Assembly: GCA_016208495.1 (NCBI GenBank)
Contig: JACQXX010000112.1
Coordinates: 68,616-129,422, forward strand
Source of the DNA: Acidobacteriota bacterium
GTDB taxonomy: Bacteria; Acidobacteriota; Blastocatellia; Chloracidobacteriales; Chloracidobacteriaceae
Direction of reading: 5' to 3'
DNA: 60,807 nt
Each line of letters begins with the position of its first letter. Positions within the stretch are counted from its first letter, which is position 1. The notes under the pieces are model-generated. The model had not been told where the DNA came from. It searched no databases and saw nothing but the letters and a program-made list of their open reading frames with translations. Shown here in pieces: positions 43,772-53,449 of this stretch. The position numbers and the translations under genes are program-made.

Positions 43772-44680
43772 GGTCGCGGGCTCTTCCTTCAACTGGGTCA
43801 CCAGAATCAGCGCCACCACAACCAGTGCAACGCCAACCATCTGGCGCGGAGAGAGCCATTCATTCAGTACCAGTGCAGCTACAATCAAGGCCAGAATTGG
43901 TTGAGAGGTCGCCAGCAAAGACACAATTCGGGGACCGATTTGGGCGATAGCGGTGAATTTCAATTGCAAGGCAAGAAAGAGCATCACGCCGAGCCCCAAT
44001 CCGGTCACAATGCTGGGAAGTTCGGTAATGTGGCCGGCAATCAGACGTGGAGCAACAACAAATGTGGCAATGGCGGTAAAGAGGTTAATCCAACCAATTG
44101 CCACACTTGGCGGCGTATTCACGACAACCCGTTGAACCAGCAGGTCGTTTGCCGCCAGCGTAAAAGCACACACAATTGGAAATAAATACTCCCACCAGTG
44201 CCCGGTTACTTGCTGTGGGCCAATCATTGCCAGCAACACCCCAATAAACGCCGTCCCGAGACTGACAAACCACATTCCGGCTGGCCGCTTTTTGTCTAAA
44301 ATCCAGACGTAAAACCCAACAATCGCCGGGTATAATGACAGGATAATTGCCACGGGTGCGACGCCAAGCCGGGCATATCCTTCGAGCATACACCAGCCGC
44401 TGGTTCCAGCAGCCAGTGCTAAAAGGAACATTCTCCAGGCTATATCTCGGGTTAGTCGTGGAATTTGACCGGCAATCGTCCAGGCAATCACGGTCGCAAA
44501 TAAGGTTTGAACCACCATGACCGTCAGGGTGTGGGCACCAGCCGTCACCCCCAGCCGAACGACCGTTCCGGCTGACCCAAACAAGAAACAGGCGATCAAC
44601 GTCCACAAAATTCCAACCAGATGATGCGAAGAAGTAGGTTTCAATGAGTGAGGCTCGGATTGTATTGAGTGTGTCGTCAA
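43757..44680 (-). CDS. EamA/DMT-family transporter
   Basis: 307 aa with ten hydrophobic helices arranged as two EamA repeats, the form of drug/metabolite transporters. Typical features include GTVVRLGVTAGAH after helix 1 and PILALIVAALVLNEWLSP in the second repeat. Substrate unknown; family members export amino acids, metabolites or drugs. Its last residues RMTE and the TGA come from the GTGACAAG array complement. Upstream is the 92-bp GTAC-ended element. Confidence 0.9.
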   Translation of the reverse strand: MTTHSIQSEPHSLKPTSSHHLVGILWTLIACFLFGSAGTVVRLGVTAGAHTLTVMVVQTLFATVIAWTIAGQIPRLTRDIAWRMFLLALAAGTSGWCMLEGYARLGVAPVAIILSLYPAIVGFYVWILDKKRPAGMWFVSLGTAFIGVLLAMIGPQQVTGHWWEYLFPIVCAFTLAANDLLVQRVVVNTPPSVAIGWINLFTAIATFVVAPRLIAGHITELPSIVTGLGLGVMLFLALQLKFTAIAQIGPRIVSLLATSQPILALIVAALVLNEWLSPRQMVGVALVVVALILVTQLKEEPATRMTE

Positions 44681-44695
44681 GGCAGGAGAATGTCA

Positions 44696-44787
44696 GTACC
44701 GCCTGCGTCAGCGGGTGGCTGTTGAGAATGTCAGTATCATGAGGTTGAGCAGAAAACCCCAAACCCACCCGCTGACGCAGGCGGTAC
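44696..44787. mobile_element. 92-bp element with perfect 23-bp inverted ends
   Basis: GTACCGCCTGCGTCAGCGGG plus TGG (44696-44718) is the exact complement of 44765-44787. One arm is also found inside the patatin gene at 191-220. The ends start with GTAC, as in the 373-bp and 252-bp elements. No ORF; no clear target duplication. Confidence 0.75.
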
Positions 44788-44803
44788 GGACAATTCGCCG
44801 GAT

Positions 44804-45295
44804 TTACAGCGCTTCCATTCGGCGGCGAAGAGTGATGCGATCTTCCATCAGCTTCATAATCTTGCGGTTGGCTGGTGGGTTGAAGGCAACCCAGTAGGCA
44901 CCACCCAGACACCCCAGAAAAACCACCAGCGCAATCCCAAAAAACGTCCAGTCGCCTTTTGGGTGAAGGGCTTCCTTGAGTGCATACAGCACAACTCCAA
45001 ATGGAACGATTGAAAACCCGATCAAAGCAAAACTGGACCGCTCCATCTGGGCCACTTTTTCAAGCAATACCGTCATTTCCAGGTCAATCTGGTCAAGTTC
45101 ACTCTGGACCTGAGCCAAATCATCCTTGCGATCTGGTTCACGAAGGTGAAGTTTCCCATCCTCGCGAAAAACTCGAAGTGATTGGCGACACTTGGGGCAC
45201 AAGACTGTTTTGACATCATCCGGAAATGTGATGCGGGCCTCACATTTTGGACAACTGCGTTCAGTTACCAGCGGTTTGGAAGGTTTGCTGCTCAT
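44804..45295 (-). CDS. Zinc-ribbon, coiled-coil membrane protein
   Basis: 163 aa. The N-terminus carries a Cys4 ribbon (CPKC...CPKC, about residues 14-37) followed by FREDGKLHLRE. Then a coiled coil (about 53-85) and two membrane helices (about 88-105 and 112-132), and a short basic tail. Architecture suggests a membrane-bound sensor or adaptor; no enzyme motif. Start at 45295 has AAGG about 8 nt upstream. It follows purA on the same strand, separated by repeat sequence. Confidence 0.75.
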   Translation of the reverse strand: MSSKPSKPLVTERSCPKCEARITFPDDVKTVLCPKCRQSLRVFREDGKLHLREPDRKDDLAQVQSELDQIDLEMTVLLEKVAQMERSSFALIGFSIVPFGVVLYALKEALHPKGDWTFFGIALVVFLGCLGGAYWVAFNPPANRKIMKLMEDRITLRRRMEAL

Positions 45296-45305
45296 AAAAA
45301 TACCT

Positions 45306-45463
45306 TGGATAAAGAGCGAAGAACGAGTAGTCAATCCAACATAGAGATTGATTTTAAAGAATCTACAGGTTCTGATTTAATCAAAATACCAATCTTCTTG
45401 ACCTGTACCACCAAAGGCCAGGTTTTGCTTTACTACTCGTTACTCGCTACTCGCTACTCGCTC
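45306..45463. repeat. GAGCGAAGA and CTCGCTA arrays before purA stop
   Basis: A degenerate AGAGCGAAGAACGAGTAG stretch (45311-45331) faces CTCGTTA/CTCGCTA units (45432-45463). The interval between holds no gene. Confidence 0.7.
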
Positions 45464-45477
45464 AAATTTCGCTATTT

Positions 45478-47131
<1,654 letters not shown>

Positions 47132-48781
47132 ATGCACTCTTCTCAAATCAAAGAAACACCCAGCCGAAACCATCAGGTCATCGTGGTTGGCCTTGATTCC
47201 TGTGATCCGGTCCTGGTCCAACGTTGGGCCCACGAAGGCAAACTGCCGTTTTTAAGTTCGTTGATCAAAACCGGAGTCTGGTCGCCGCTGGTTTCCGCCC
47301 ACGGATTGTTTCCAGATATGCCCTGGGTTTCCTGCACAACCGGCGTGGTTCCAGCGAAGCATGGTTTTTTCAACTTTATGCAGCTCAATCGGGGTACGAC
47401 TGAGTTTGTCCGCCGAAGCGCTTACTCCGTCCGTCACTATCCGTTCTGGTGGCTGCTGCGTGGGGTCGGGAAACGCGTGGCGATTTTTGATGTCCCTAAA
47501 ACCTATCCGCTGGCCAATATTGACGGGATTCAGGTGGCGGCCTGGGGTGAACATTACCCGTTGATTGAGCAAAGCTCGCTTCCGAGAGAATTGATCGGGG
47601 ATCTGGTGGCCAAATTTGGCACCTACCGGCATGCCAAAGAAGTCGTTTCCCCCCGAACCATCAAAGTTGAACGCCAGATTTATGATCTGGTTCGGAACGG
47701 AATCGAACAGCGGACACAAGCCACGGCCTATCTGCTCAAACAGGAAAATTGGGATTTGTTTTTCACTGTCTTTGGTGAATCTCACTACGCCGGACACCAG
47801 TTTTACCATCACCACGATACTTCCCATTGGGCGCATGACCCTGAGTGGGCTGCCAAACTGGGTGATCCGTTACCTGCGAGTTATTCCCGTCTGGACAGCG
47901 CACTGGCCGAGTTGTTTCAGCAGCGGTCGGCTGATGTCACGTTGATTCTGGTTTCTGTCCATGGAATTGCCACCAATTATTCCGGCAATCATTTTATGCC
48001 GGATATCCTGGAAAAACTCGGATATCAGGTCCGGGCGGAACATCCAGCCGCACCAGCCTCAACCACCGGTCAACTTCTAAAATTGACGACATCCATCCGA
48101 AACCTGATTCCCAATGTTGCTCGCGAATGGATCAATGAACATCTGGTACCCGAGGCGGTTCATGACCGGACCTATTTTGGACAATTCAGCGGTCGGATTG
48201 ACTGGCGTCAGAGCAAAGCGTTGTTTATGCCGAGCGATCACTTTGAAGGGTTTATCAGTATTAACCTGCAAGGCCGTGAACCTTTTGGGACAGTTCAGCC
48301 CGGTGCCGAGTATGACCAGGTCTGCGCGGCATTGATCTCGGATCTCAAGCAATTGACCAATCCCGATACCGGACGGAGTGCGGTTCGTGACGTCGTTCAG
48401 GTCTCAAAACTGATGACCGGTCCATTTTTGTTCAATCTGCCGGATCTGGTTGTCCAGTGGTCAGACGATGCCTATATCACATCAGTGCATCATCCCAGGT
48501 TCGGAGTCCTTTCCGATGAACACTTTCCCCTGCGTAAAAACCAGCACACCAATGATGGATTTCTGATTGCAACCGGAAAACACATCAACCATCAGGCCAA
48601 TTTCATGAATGCCACGACGCTGGATATTGCCCCGACGCTGCTGTATCTGATGGGACAGCCGATTCCGAATGATTATGATGGACGGGTGCTGACTGAACTT
48701 TTTGAACCGGAATTTGTGAATCGAACCCCCATCCAGTCGTGTGATCGGCCACTGATCATCCCGGAGGAAATGGTGGTATAG
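47132..48781 (+). CDS. Alkaline-phosphatase-superfamily (type I phosphodiesterase) protein
   Basis: 549 aa. The fold signature starts VIVVGLDSCDP, with a metal-binding Asp, then FPDMPWVSCTTGVVPAKHGFF, where the nucleophile lies in the SCTTG segment. Later metal-site candidates are SVHG (His) and the DIAPTLLYLMG near the C-terminus. No signal peptide, so cytoplasmic. The superfamily cleaves or transfers phosphate, sulfate or phosphoglycerol groups; the exact reaction is unknown. It heads a plus-strand row with an epimerase and two glycosyltransferases, which suggests a role in modifying a glycan or its lipid carrier. Confidence 0.85.
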   Translation: MHSSQIKETPSRNHQVIVVGLDSCDPVLVQRWAHEGKLPFLSSLIKTGVWSPLVSAHGLFPDMPWVSCTTGVVPAKHGFFNFMQLNRGTTEFVRRSAYSVRHYPFWWLLRGVGKRVAIFDVPKTYPLANIDGIQVAAWGEHYPLIEQSSLPRELIGDLVAKFGTYRHAKEVVSPRTIKVERQIYDLVRNGIEQRTQATAYLLKQENWDLFFTVFGESHYAGHQFYHHHDTSHWAHDPEWAAKLGDPLPASYSRLDSALAELFQQRSADVTLILVSVHGIATNYSGNHFMPDILEKLGYQVRAEHPAAPASTTGQLLKLTTSIRNLIPNVAREWINEHLVPEAVHDRTYFGQFSGRIDWRQSKALFMPSDHFEGFISINLQGREPFGTVQPGAEYDQVCAALISDLKQLTNPDTGRSAVRDVVQVSKLMTGPFLFNLPDLVVQWSDDAYITSVHHPRFGVLSDEHFPLRKNQHTNDGFLIATGKHINHQANFMNATTLDIAPTLLYLMGQPIPNDYDGRVLTELFEPEFVNRTPIQSCDRPLIIPEEMVV

Positions 48782-48858
48782 GGCTGAAAACCTTGGGCTC
48801 AGGGCTGAAGAACTCGGGCTCAGGGCTCGGGGCTGAAGACGACGGGCTGAAAGGATGC
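48781..48858. repeat. GGGCTGA/GGGCTCA array
   Basis: About eight GGGCTGA, GGGCTCA and GGGCTCG units start at the phosphodiesterase stop codon. No complementary array follows; a GTCACCTT array comes next. Confidence 0.8.
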
Positions 48859-48866
48859 AAATCCTT

Positions 48867-49002
48867 CCTTGTCACCTTGTCACCTTGTCACCCTGTCACC
48901 TTGTCACCTTGTCACCCTGTCACCTTGTCACCTTGTCACCTTGTCACCTTGTCACCTTGTCACCTTGTCACCTTGTCACCCTGTCACCTTGTCATTTTGT
49001 CA
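48867..49002. repeat. 17-unit CCTTGTCA octamer array upstream of the epimerase
   Basis: Seventeen contiguous 8-bp units, mostly CCTTGTCA with CCCTGTCA variants and one TTTTGTCA, end 23 bp before the epimerase ATG. It is the longest single-orientation array here and lacks an inverted partner. It occupies the position expected of a promoter or leader. Confidence 0.93.
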
Positions 49003-49025
49003 TTATCACGGTTTGGAATAAGGCC

Positions 49026-50015
49026 ATGAAGATTCTTGTCACCGGTGCGACCTGGTTTGTCGGCAGTTATGTTACAGAGCAACTTGTCCAGGAAGGTCAT
49101 CAGGTACGGGCACTGGTCCGACCATCAACGGATCCAGCCTGGTTGCAAGCACTTGGTGTGAAGTGCGTTACCGGTGATTTAGCAGACCTGAATTCTCTGC
49201 GGCAGGCAGTTGAAGGATGTCAAATTATCTATCACCTGGCGGCAGTGACCAGTCGTCAAAATGGCAAAGCGACTGACTATCGGGAGGTGAATGTTGACGG
49301 CACTCGAAATCTGACTCAGGCGGCAGCCCAGGCCGGAGTCACCCGATTGGTTTATGTCAGTACCCTTGGTGTTCATGGATCGAATTTCATACCTTTGCTG
49401 GATGAACAAACCCCAATCGCCCCCAACACCAATTACCGAAAAACCAAATGGCAGGCGGAACAGGTGGTGATGGAAGCTCAAACTTCAGGGAAATTGCCCG
49501 TGGTCATTGCTCGGATTGGCAGTATTATTGGCCCGCGTGGGACCAACTGGCTTGGGTTAATGAAAGCCATTGCATCCAGACGATTTGGGTATGTGGGAAA
49601 TGGATCAAATCGGATTCAATTAACCGACGGTGCCGATGTCGCTCAAGGAATCATTCGCTGTGGTACGGTTCCTGGAATTGAAGGTGAAATCTTTGTACTG
49701 GCTGGCCCAAAATCAGTGCCATTGCGTGAATTCGTGGGTCACCTGGCGCGTGAATTGGGAGTTCCCACGCCACAAAAACACTCACCAACGCTTCCCTTCC
49801 AGGTTTTTCAACACTGCGTTGACCACTGCTTTTCAATCACTGGGGTTGAACTCCCCTTCGCTCACCGATATAGCCTGTTTTTTACTGATTATCTGATTTC
49901 AAGCGCCAAAGCTCAGCAACGGCTCAAGTATGCTCCGGTGATACCACTGGAAGAATCCGTTCAGCACACAGTGGAGTGGGCTCGAACACATGGGTATTTG
50001 CCGCCCCGTGTATGA
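49026..50015 (+). CDS. NAD(P)-dependent epimerase/dehydratase (extended SDR)
   Basis: 329 aa Rossmann-fold sugar-nucleotide or related epimerase/reductase. The cofactor motif reads TGATWFVG, with Trp where family members nearly always have Gly (TGATGFVG); this may affect cofactor binding. The catalytic YRKTK is present, with the Ser/Thr in YVSTLG. Start ATG 49026 is chosen because the longer frame is array translation with an 8-residue periodicity. Its stop overlaps the glycosyltransferase start by 4 bp (ATGA), so they are translationally coupled. Confidence 0.9.
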   Translation: MKILVTGATWFVGSYVTEQLVQEGHQVRALVRPSTDPAWLQALGVKCVTGDLADLNSLRQAVEGCQIIYHLAAVTSRQNGKATDYREVNVDGTRNLTQAAAQAGVTRLVYVSTLGVHGSNFIPLLDEQTPIAPNTNYRKTKWQAEQVVMEAQTSGKLPVVIARIGSIIGPRGTNWLGLMKAIASRRFGYVGNGSNRIQLTDGADVAQGIIRCGTVPGIEGEIFVLAGPKSVPLREFVGHLARELGVPTPQKHSPTLPFQVFQHCVDHCFSITGVELPFAHRYSLFFTDYLISSAKAQQRLKYAPVIPLEESVQHTVEWARTHGYLPPRV

Positions 50016-51208
50016 AAGTTTTACTGCTTTCCGACTATGCAACCTTAACCGGCGGTGCTGAGATTGCCGTCGCTGGCTTGCGCGATGGCCTCCGTCAGCG
50101 TGGTCACGATGCCCGGTGGCTGGCCAGTTCGGCGCGTCCAATGGATGCAGTCAGTCACGCGGATTATGAGTGCCGGGGAAGTCTTTCCAAAAGCCGAATT
50201 TTGCTCCAAACCGCCAACCCCTGGGCGTATTGGAAGCTCAGGCAGGTCCTCCGGGAATTTCAGCCGGATGTGGTAGATGTCAATATCTTTCTGACCCAGC
50301 TTTCACCGTTGATTCTGCCCCTCCTGCACCATTTTCCAACCTTGTATCGGGCCCACTGGTATCGGGCGGTCTGCCCGACCGGCACCAAAATGCTGCCTGA
50401 TGGAAGTCTTTGTCAATTTCAGCCAGGATCGAAATGTTATCAATCTGGCTGTCTTTCGTGGCTGGATTGGGGATTGTTGATGGTGCAAATGAAACTTTTC
50501 AGGCGATGGCAATCCGCGTTTCAGGTCGTAGTCCCAATTAGCCAAACCACTCGACAGGAACTCCACCGCGGAGGAATCAGGACTGATGAACCGGTTGGAT
50601 TGGGGGTTCCCGAGACTCCGTCCACTGCTGGTTGGTCGCCAATTCCAACCGTCGGTTTTGCTGGCCGCCTGGTTCCGGAAAAAGGCGCCGATGTACTCAT
50701 TCATGCCGTTGCCAAAGTGCGGCAAACTATCCCAGAAGCCCAGTTGATCCTCATTGGAGATGGCCCGGAGCGCAAACACCTTGAGGAATTAACCAGTACA
50801 CTTGGGCTTTCCTCAACCGTTGAATTTCATGGCCACCAGCCGCAACCAGTCATCAACCAGACATTGGGGCAGGTTTGGGTTCAGGTGGTTCCGTCACGAT
50901 GGCCGGAACCGCTGGGATTGGTCGCCATGGAAGCCATGATGAGAGGTCGGGCGGTGGTGGCCAGTCGGTGTGGCGGACTGATGGAAATTGTGGTTGAGGG
51001 AGAAACCGGGCTCCTTGTTCCTCCTGGAAATCCGGATGCACTGGCTGCCGCCTTGTTGCAATTACTCACTCATCCTTCTTTGGCCCGGCGCTTTGGATCT
51101 CAGGGACGCAAGAAAGCTCTCCGGGAGTTTACCGATCAGGTTTATATTGAACAATCACTTCAACTCTATGAACAGCTTACGGGTTCATTTCCCAGGCCGC
51201 ACAATTGA
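50012..51208 (+). CDS. Glycosyltransferase family 4-type
   Basis: 398 aa GT-B enzyme. The N-terminal half starts MKVLLLSDYATLTGGAE, and the C-terminal nucleotide-sugar half has GFAGRLVPEKGADVLI, IGDGPE and the EPLGLVAMEAMMRGRAVV segment with the family's conserved Glu residues. A Cys-rich patch (SLCQFQPGSKCYQSGCLS) around residues 141-158 resembles motifs seen in some GT4 proteins. It adds a sugar to a glycan; donor and acceptor unknown. ATGA overlap with the epimerase gene indicates co-expression. Confidence 0.92.
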   Translation: MKVLLLSDYATLTGGAEIAVAGLRDGLRQRGHDARWLASSARPMDAVSHADYECRGSLSKSRILLQTANPWAYWKLRQVLREFQPDVVDVNIFLTQLSPLILPLLHHFPTLYRAHWYRAVCPTGTKMLPDGSLCQFQPGSKCYQSGCLSWLDWGLLMVQMKLFRRWQSAFQVVVPISQTTRQELHRGGIRTDEPVGLGVPETPSTAGWSPIPTVGFAGRLVPEKGADVLIHAVAKVRQTIPEAQLILIGDGPERKHLEELTSTLGLSSTVEFHGHQPQPVINQTLGQVWVQVVPSRWPEPLGLVAMEAMMRGRAVVASRCGGLMEIVVEGETGLLVPPGNPDALAAALLQLLTHPSLARRFGSQGRKKALREFTDQVYIEQSLQLYEQLTGSFPRPHN

Positions 51209-51297
51209 TCATACCAGTTTGTAGTCAGGAGTTCGGTAGTTCACTAAATTCATTTCACTGAACAGCTTGACTGTTTCCTAAATCCCTTTGAACTTGC

Positions 51298-52215
51298 ATG
51301 GACCAGTCCGTTCCCTTTTTTTCTATTATCATTCCCACGTATGCCCGCCCCCTCCGACTGGCAAAATGTCTGAGGGCGTTGAAACAATTGGAGTATCCAC
51401 CTGATCGCCTGGAGGTCATTGTCGTCAATGATGGCGGGAACGAGCGGCTGGACGAAATCATTCAAGCAGGTGAGTTCGACTTTCAGGTGCGGTTGATCCA
51501 TCAAACCAATCAGGGTCCCGCCAGTGCCCGAAACACAGGTGCCAGGCACGCAACCGGCGATTTTTTGGCGTTTGTGGATGATGACTGTGAACCAGCCCCA
51601 GAGTGGCTGCAGCACCTGGCCGCACAATTTCGTCAAACACCAGAGGCAATGGTCGGAGGACATACAATCAACCAGTTACCGCATAATCTGTATTCGACGG
51701 CCAGTCAGTTGTTAATTGATTACCTGTACGGGTACTATAATTTGCAACCTGGGAATAACCGTTTTTTCACATCGAATAATCTGGCGCTGGCGGTTCAAAC
51801 TTTTCAAACCTTGGGGGGTTTTGACGCCACCTCTTTTCGCAACCCAGCCGGTGAAGACCGGGATTTGTGCGCTCGGTGGAATGCCCGAAACTACCCCATG
51901 GTTTATCTTCCACACGCCCACGTGGCGCATTCGCACGAACTGACTCTCAAAAGTTTTTGGAAACAGCACTTTACCTATGGCTGCGGCGCCTATGCCTTTC
52001 ATCAAGCCCGAGCCCGGCGCAACCAGGAACACTTGAAGATTGAGCCTTTTTCATTTTACTGGAATCTAATCTTTTACCCATTTCGGCAGTATTCGGTCTG
52101 GTCAGCCTGGCGGTTTTCCTTGCTCTTCTTGTTGTCTCAATTGGCCAACACCAGCGGTTTTTTGTGGGAATGGAAATTGGGGCTGAAAAAACCAGGGCTG
52201 AGGGCTGGGGGCTGA
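51298..52215 (+). CDS. Glycosyltransferase family 2
   Basis: 305 aa GT-A enzyme. FSIIIPTYARPLRL opens the nucleotide-binding fold, NDGGNERL is an early acidic motif, and VDDDCEP is the metal-binding DxD motif. GEDRDLCARW carries the later ED pair. Probably transfers sugar to the same product as the preceding GT4 protein. A 89-bp gap separates them. The final LKKPGLRAGG and the stop codon are encoded by GGGCTGA repeat units, so the native C-terminus may have been shorter. Confidence 0.92.
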   Translation: MDQSVPFFSIIIPTYARPLRLAKCLRALKQLEYPPDRLEVIVVNDGGNERLDEIIQAGEFDFQVRLIHQTNQGPASARNTGARHATGDFLAFVDDDCEPAPEWLQHLAAQFRQTPEAMVGGHTINQLPHNLYSTASQLLIDYLYGYYNLQPGNNRFFTSNNLALAVQTFQTLGGFDATSFRNPAGEDRDLCARWNARNYPMVYLPHAHVAHSHELTLKSFWKQHFTYGCGAYAFHQARARRNQEHLKIEPFSFYWNLIFYPFRQYSVWSAWRFSLLFLLSQLANTSGFLWEWKLGLKKPGLRAGG

Positions 52216-52383
52216 AAACTCGCAAGCTCCGAGCAAAGGAAGGGGTGAAGGATGAGGGATGAAATAAAACCAATTCTTCAACCCAAAGTCTTCAGCCCTC
52301 AGCCCCAAGCCCTCAGCCCTGGTTTTCAGCCCTGAGCCCTGGTTTTTTCAGCCCGTTGTCTTCAGCCTGACTTCTTCAGCCTG
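52185..52383. repeat. GGGCTGA inverted arrays with TCATCCC core
   Basis: GGGCTGA units (52185-52216) overlap the GT2 gene end. GGATGAGGGATGAAATAAAA (52246-52265) is the inverted TCATCCC core shared with 11965 and 36700. Complementary TCAGCCC units fill 52290-52383, up to 8 bp before the M48 lipoprotein start. Confidence 0.85.
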
Positions 52384-52391
52384 GTGATTGT

Positions 52392-53348
52392 ATGAGATTT
52401 TTTACCAAAGTTGTTCTGAGTGCAGTGCTTTTGGCGTTTGGGTTGGTCCCCGGTTGGGGTTGCCAGTTCCCTGAGCCATCTCAAGCAGAACCCGACTTTC
52501 CGATCTGGCAAGCTCCAACGCCACCAGCCAAAGGAAAAACCCGGCTGTTGCCCAAACCAGGCCGAGGTCACAATATCTTCAAAGGTGAAGCCGAACAATG
52601 GCTGGTCGAATATCTCACGCCTGACGAAGTCGAACTCGGAGACCCCGTGATTTCCACTTACTTGAACCAGGTGGTAAATCATCTGACCACGTTTTGTCCC
52701 GAACCAACCCGGCACTTTCAAGTGGTAGTGCTCGATGAGGACCTGCCAGACGCATTTTGCCAGGGAGACGGCAAAATTTATATCACGGTTGGGTTTCTAA
52801 AAATGATGGAAAGTGAAGATGAGTTGGCCGGAGTTCTGGCGCATGAGATGGGGCATGAGGCGCTGAAACATATTCCGAAGACACTGAGCCGCCAGTTGCT
52901 CTGGATGATCGGAACCACCAAAATCACGTCCCGCGAACAACTGAATTCAGCTCTTACCCGCCTGTCTGAAAAGTATCAAAAGATACCGGTGGCAGCATTT
53001 ATGGAACGTCTGAGCGGTATCAGCCGGATGGATGAACTCAAAGCTGATCAATGTGCTGTCGCGACACTCTTTCGAGCCGGGTATAACCCACGGGCACTGA
53101 TCACGATTCTGGCACGGGCGGAACGCTACCAAAAAGAAGCCTATGGAAAGGGTTACGGGAAAGCGAAATTTGTTCAGTTCTGGCTTGGTACTCACCCGCC
53201 GACCAGTTTTCGCAAACTGGCGTTCCAACTGGAACGCATGTTTATCAAGCTCCCCCCCAAAGACACACGTTATCCCAGTCAGGCATTTGAAGCCATGAAA
53301 GCGTTGCTTGAAAAAGCTGACGAAGAAGGGGAAGAAAAGGAAAATTGA
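52392..53348 (+). CDS. M48-family metallopeptidase lipoprotein
   Basis: 318 aa. The signal MRFFTKVVLSAVLLAFG ends with lipobox GWGC, so it is lipid-anchored. HEMGHEALKH is the zinc motif (about residue 153) and MDELKADQCAVATL supplies the third ligand. BepA/LoiP-type periplasmic proteases that check outer-membrane proteins have this build, though TPR repeats are absent here. It is last in the plus-strand row after the glycosyltransferases but separated by a large repeat. The C-terminus is Glu/Lys-rich. Confidence 0.92.
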   Translation: MRFFTKVVLSAVLLAFGLVPGWGCQFPEPSQAEPDFPIWQAPTPPAKGKTRLLPKPGRGHNIFKGEAEQWLVEYLTPDEVELGDPVISTYLNQVVNHLTTFCPEPTRHFQVVVLDEDLPDAFCQGDGKIYITVGFLKMMESEDELAGVLAHEMGHEALKHIPKTLSRQLLWMIGTTKITSREQLNSALTRLSEKYQKIPVAAFMERLSGISRMDELKADQCAVATLFRAGYNPRALITILARAERYQKEAYGKGYGKAKFVQFWLGTHPPTSFRKLAFQLERMFIKLPPKDTRYPSQAFEAMKALLEKADEEGEEKEN

Positions 53349-53351
53349 CCG

Positions 53352-53447
53352 GGTGACAAGGTGACTGGATGACAAGGTGACAAGGTGACAAGGCGACAAG
53401 ACGACAAGGGTTTTACTATTTCGCTACTCGCTACCTCGCTACTCGCG
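53352..53447. repeat. GTGACAAG array followed by CTCGCTA array
   Basis: About seven GTGACAAG-like units (53352-53409) follow the M48 stop. A CTCGCTA array (53421-53447) lies 3 bp before the stop of the convergent kinase gene. Both are single-orientation. Confidence 0.82.
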
Positions 53448-53449
53448 CT

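Noticed and set aside
48867-49002. CRISPR array
   Set aside because: Units are 8 bp and contiguous with no unique spacers; no cas genes in the window.
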